A stretch of DNA of 64,000 bases, taken from the NCBI GenBank assembly GCA_037013685.1, contig CM072919.1:54451116-54515115 (forward strand). The letters run 5' to 3'. Both the position numbers and the translations under genes were made by a program. Shown here piece by piece: positions 62,205-64,000 of this stretch (positions within the stretch are counted from its first letter, which is position 1; each line of letters starts with the position of its first letter). Below the pieces are notes generated by a model, which worked only from the letters and a program-made list of their open reading frames with translations, ran no database searches and was not told the origin of the DNA. The DNA is from Acridotheres tristis (lineage: Eukaryota; Chordata; Aves; Passeriformes; Sturnidae).

Positions 62205-62218
62205 GAGGGGCGGGAGGG
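62203..62218 (+). other. G-quadruplex motif in 3' UTR (sense strand)
   Basis: GGGAGGGGCGGGAGGG has four runs of three or more G with loops of one or two bases, which fits the G-quadruplex consensus and would be present in the mRNA. Its first two G bases also form the end of hairpin 2. Confidence 0.6.
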
Positions 62219-62451
62219 AGGTGTTGCCGTCACTGTATTAAGTCGATGTTGGGAAATGTTTTAACATCTGGAGCCTTTGTGGGTGGAAATCTGTCTCCTA
62301 TTACACCTCTGCACTGGATGTGAAGAAGAAAAAAAAAAAGAATCTAGTCACAAAACAGCACATTCTGGAATATTGTGGGGATTTATACCAAAATAAGAAA
62401 CCATATAATTGAACCATAGGGATACGTAAAGAGGAAAAATATTTTGCGCAC

Positions 62452-62457
62452 AATAAA
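62452..62457 (+). terminator. Poly(A) signal 1 (AATAAA)
   Basis: Canonical hexamer about 360 nt into the last exon. It would give the shortest 3' UTR. Confidence 0.5.
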
Positions 62458-62684
62458 GGAAACCTAAGAATGGGGGTCACAAACAGTAAAGGCTTTCTTT
62501 TTTGTTTTCTGTTTTTTTTAAGTAAGGGTTTTCTACATTATTTCATCCTGCTTGGTGGGATTCCTAGGTATTTGCATGTTAATGAAGAACTACACAAACA
62601 AAGTTAGTACAGTTAAAATGCAGTTTGTGTCTGTATTAGGAGCAGGCACTTGCAGTGTGCAGTACAGAAACCCCATCATAAAAT

Positions 62685-62690
62685 AATAAA
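62685..62690 (+). terminator. Poly(A) signal 2 (AATAAA)
   Basis: Canonical hexamer about 230 nt after the first, in an AT-rich context. Confidence 0.35.
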
Positions 62691-63657
62691 TTCTAACTTG
62701 GACAAAGTGAAGCAACCTTCAAGCTGCCAAATAAGTCACTCCTTTCATTTCTGGGGTAAGGAGAGGGCCACTGCAAAGTAAAGATTGACATCTTAATTTT
62801 TACATTAAGAAAAACAACCAAGGTAGTGGATATGATTTTACTATTGTACTTTGTTAGTTTTGATTTCTAGAGTAAGGCATTATTCTTAACTTGCAGTTTA
62901 AGGTTCAGGCATGCGTTCTGACTCATAGTGATCAGAAGTAATTTTAATTAGTGGGAAAGTAGCATGCTTGCATCACATAGAGTGAAATTGGTATACATTT
63001 ACCTATGTTGCGCCAGTTTTGTGTTGCAGTTTACCAATTCAATATAGCCCTGCATTTAAAATTCCTTTTTAAGATTCAATGGAATTTATTTTTGTTAAGA
63101 ATATAGGTATAAAGTACTGTAGTTAACAATTAGGCCTTGAAATACCTTTTTAGGATCTGTTAAGAATAAGATTGATATTGTATTGTGTGTAACCTGCACA
63201 ATGTGGAAAGCTGATATAGCTGTGCAAAATATTTGCCTCTGTGCTGTCAGTGTGATGTGCTTTCTGCATGGTTATATACTAGTGATTTTATCAGAATCTC
63301 TAAAATGAGTTACATGGTAAGACCCGTTAAAGGCTGCATAAATGTTAGTTGGCACGTAAAGACAATTGTAGAAGTTAATGACAAGATTGCTATATTTGTG
63401 TTTATTCCCACTCAACGTATTACCTTCTATGCTTTCTTTTTGTTCAAAGCATGATCTTAAAGAGATGTTTAAGTTAATGGATGTAATGCAGGGTATCTAC
63501 ACTGTATTGGCGCATGTTGGTGGCCCTTTGTGATGTAGTTAAATGCACAAGGGTGCAAGTTTAAAGCTACAGAGTGAAAGTTGGATCCTCTTCATTTCAT
63601 TTGTTTAGCTTTTCTGTTGTGTTTTTTTTTTTTTCTCTACTTACATGTATTCCTGTG

Positions 63658-63663
63658 AATAAA
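63658..63663 (+). terminator. Poly(A) signal 3 (AATAAA), likely distal end
   Basis: Preceded by a T-rich stretch and followed within 40 nt by T- and GT-rich sequence (ttccatgtgtattttctt). This is the best-looking cleavage context of the three. Confidence 0.5.
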
Positions 63664-63690
63664 TCCTTGTTAAGTTAACGCTTTACTTTT

Positions 63691-64000
63691 CCTTCCATGT
63701 GTATTTTCTTATGTACTGTGAATGTGAAATCCTAACTGGTACACTTGATCTTGTGTCCATCTGAAAGTGGCAAGTCTTTATTAATTTAGATTGCCTAAAG
63801 AGTATCCCATGATGATAAAGGAAAATGGAGAGATTTTTAACTCTGCTGGTCAGAGGTGAAGCCACACCTTTCCATTTTTCAAGTGCTGCATTATTAATCT
63901 GCAAAACATAATTAAGCCATAACAGCCTTTTTGTAGATTTAGTTTCTCACCTTTGCATTGCAGAATGGATACTGGATAACAGTTTTTGGTTTAGTTGGTG
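63691..64000. other. Downstream flank, no gene seen
   Basis: About 310 bp after the inferred distal cleavage site with nothing recognisable. In vertebrates the next gene on this side is FCHO2; none of it is visible here. Confidence 0.6.

Larger units (their letters stand above)
62092..63690 (+). other. TNPO1: TNPO1 3' UTR, main exon (end approximate)
   Basis: Runs from the 62090-62091 acceptor to the last of three AATAAA signals. The first 130 nt are unusually G-rich and structured (hairpins and a G-quadruplex motif); the rest is AT-rich. No coding sequence is recognisable. Confidence 0.65.

Overview
The window is vertebrate nuclear DNA, almost certainly from a bird. The evidence is one large spliced gene with GT-AG introns, a CpG-island promoter, many CR1 LINE fragments in the truncated form typical of avian genomes, and a long terminal repeat of a kind I associate with non-galliform (neoavian) birds. 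From established knowledge TNPO1 is Z-linked in birds, so this is probably Z chromosome sequence. A W-linked copy cannot be excluded from the sequence alone.

Layout. Bases 1 to about 10790 are AT-rich upstream intergenic DNA with one CR1 fragment, some simple repeats and a dense TGACA/TGTCA cluster; I see no gene there. Bases 10797-12118 form a CpG island with the promoter, a predicted 5' UTR exon (donor at 11203) and the first coding exon. TNPO1 then runs on the + strand to the stop codon at 60548-60550 in 23 coding exons. Every exon boundary was placed by matching the known transportin-1 protein, and the reading phase closes at every junction. The spliced CDS is 2673 nt, or 890 residues plus stop. 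Intron 2 (17 kb) carries most of the transposable elements: four CR1 LINEs, an LTR interrupted by one of them, plus a further CR1 that has acquired a pentanucleotide microsatellite. The rest of the gene is nearly free of recognisable mobile elements, apart from a short CR1 scrap in intron 3 and a CR1 in intron 5. Thirty-five nucleotides after the stop there is a further intron (60586-62091), followed by the main 3' UTR exon with tandem poly(A) signals, ending near 63690.

Function. The single recognised gene encodes transportin-1 (karyopherin beta-2), a HEAT-repeat nuclear import receptor for PY-NLS cargo such as hnRNP and FET proteins. The cargo-site residues known from the human protein (A381, D384, I457, W460, D646, E653, D693, W730, I773) fall at the same numbers here, and the acidic H8 loop is intact in exon 10.

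Most interesting points: (1) two CR1 copies 10.6 kb apart in intron 2 share about 655 bp with only two differences while their flanks are clearly diverged, which suggests recent gene conversion or an assembly problem; (2) a 3' UTR segment just after the last splice junction can form competing hairpins and a G-quadruplex that share bases; (3) a candidate 64-nt poison exon lies in intron 13; (4) several exon-like open stretches that are not transportin lie in introns 1 and 2 on both strands; (5) intron 19 has a 96-nt AG-free zone before its acceptor. I did not find a convincing new multi-gene system.
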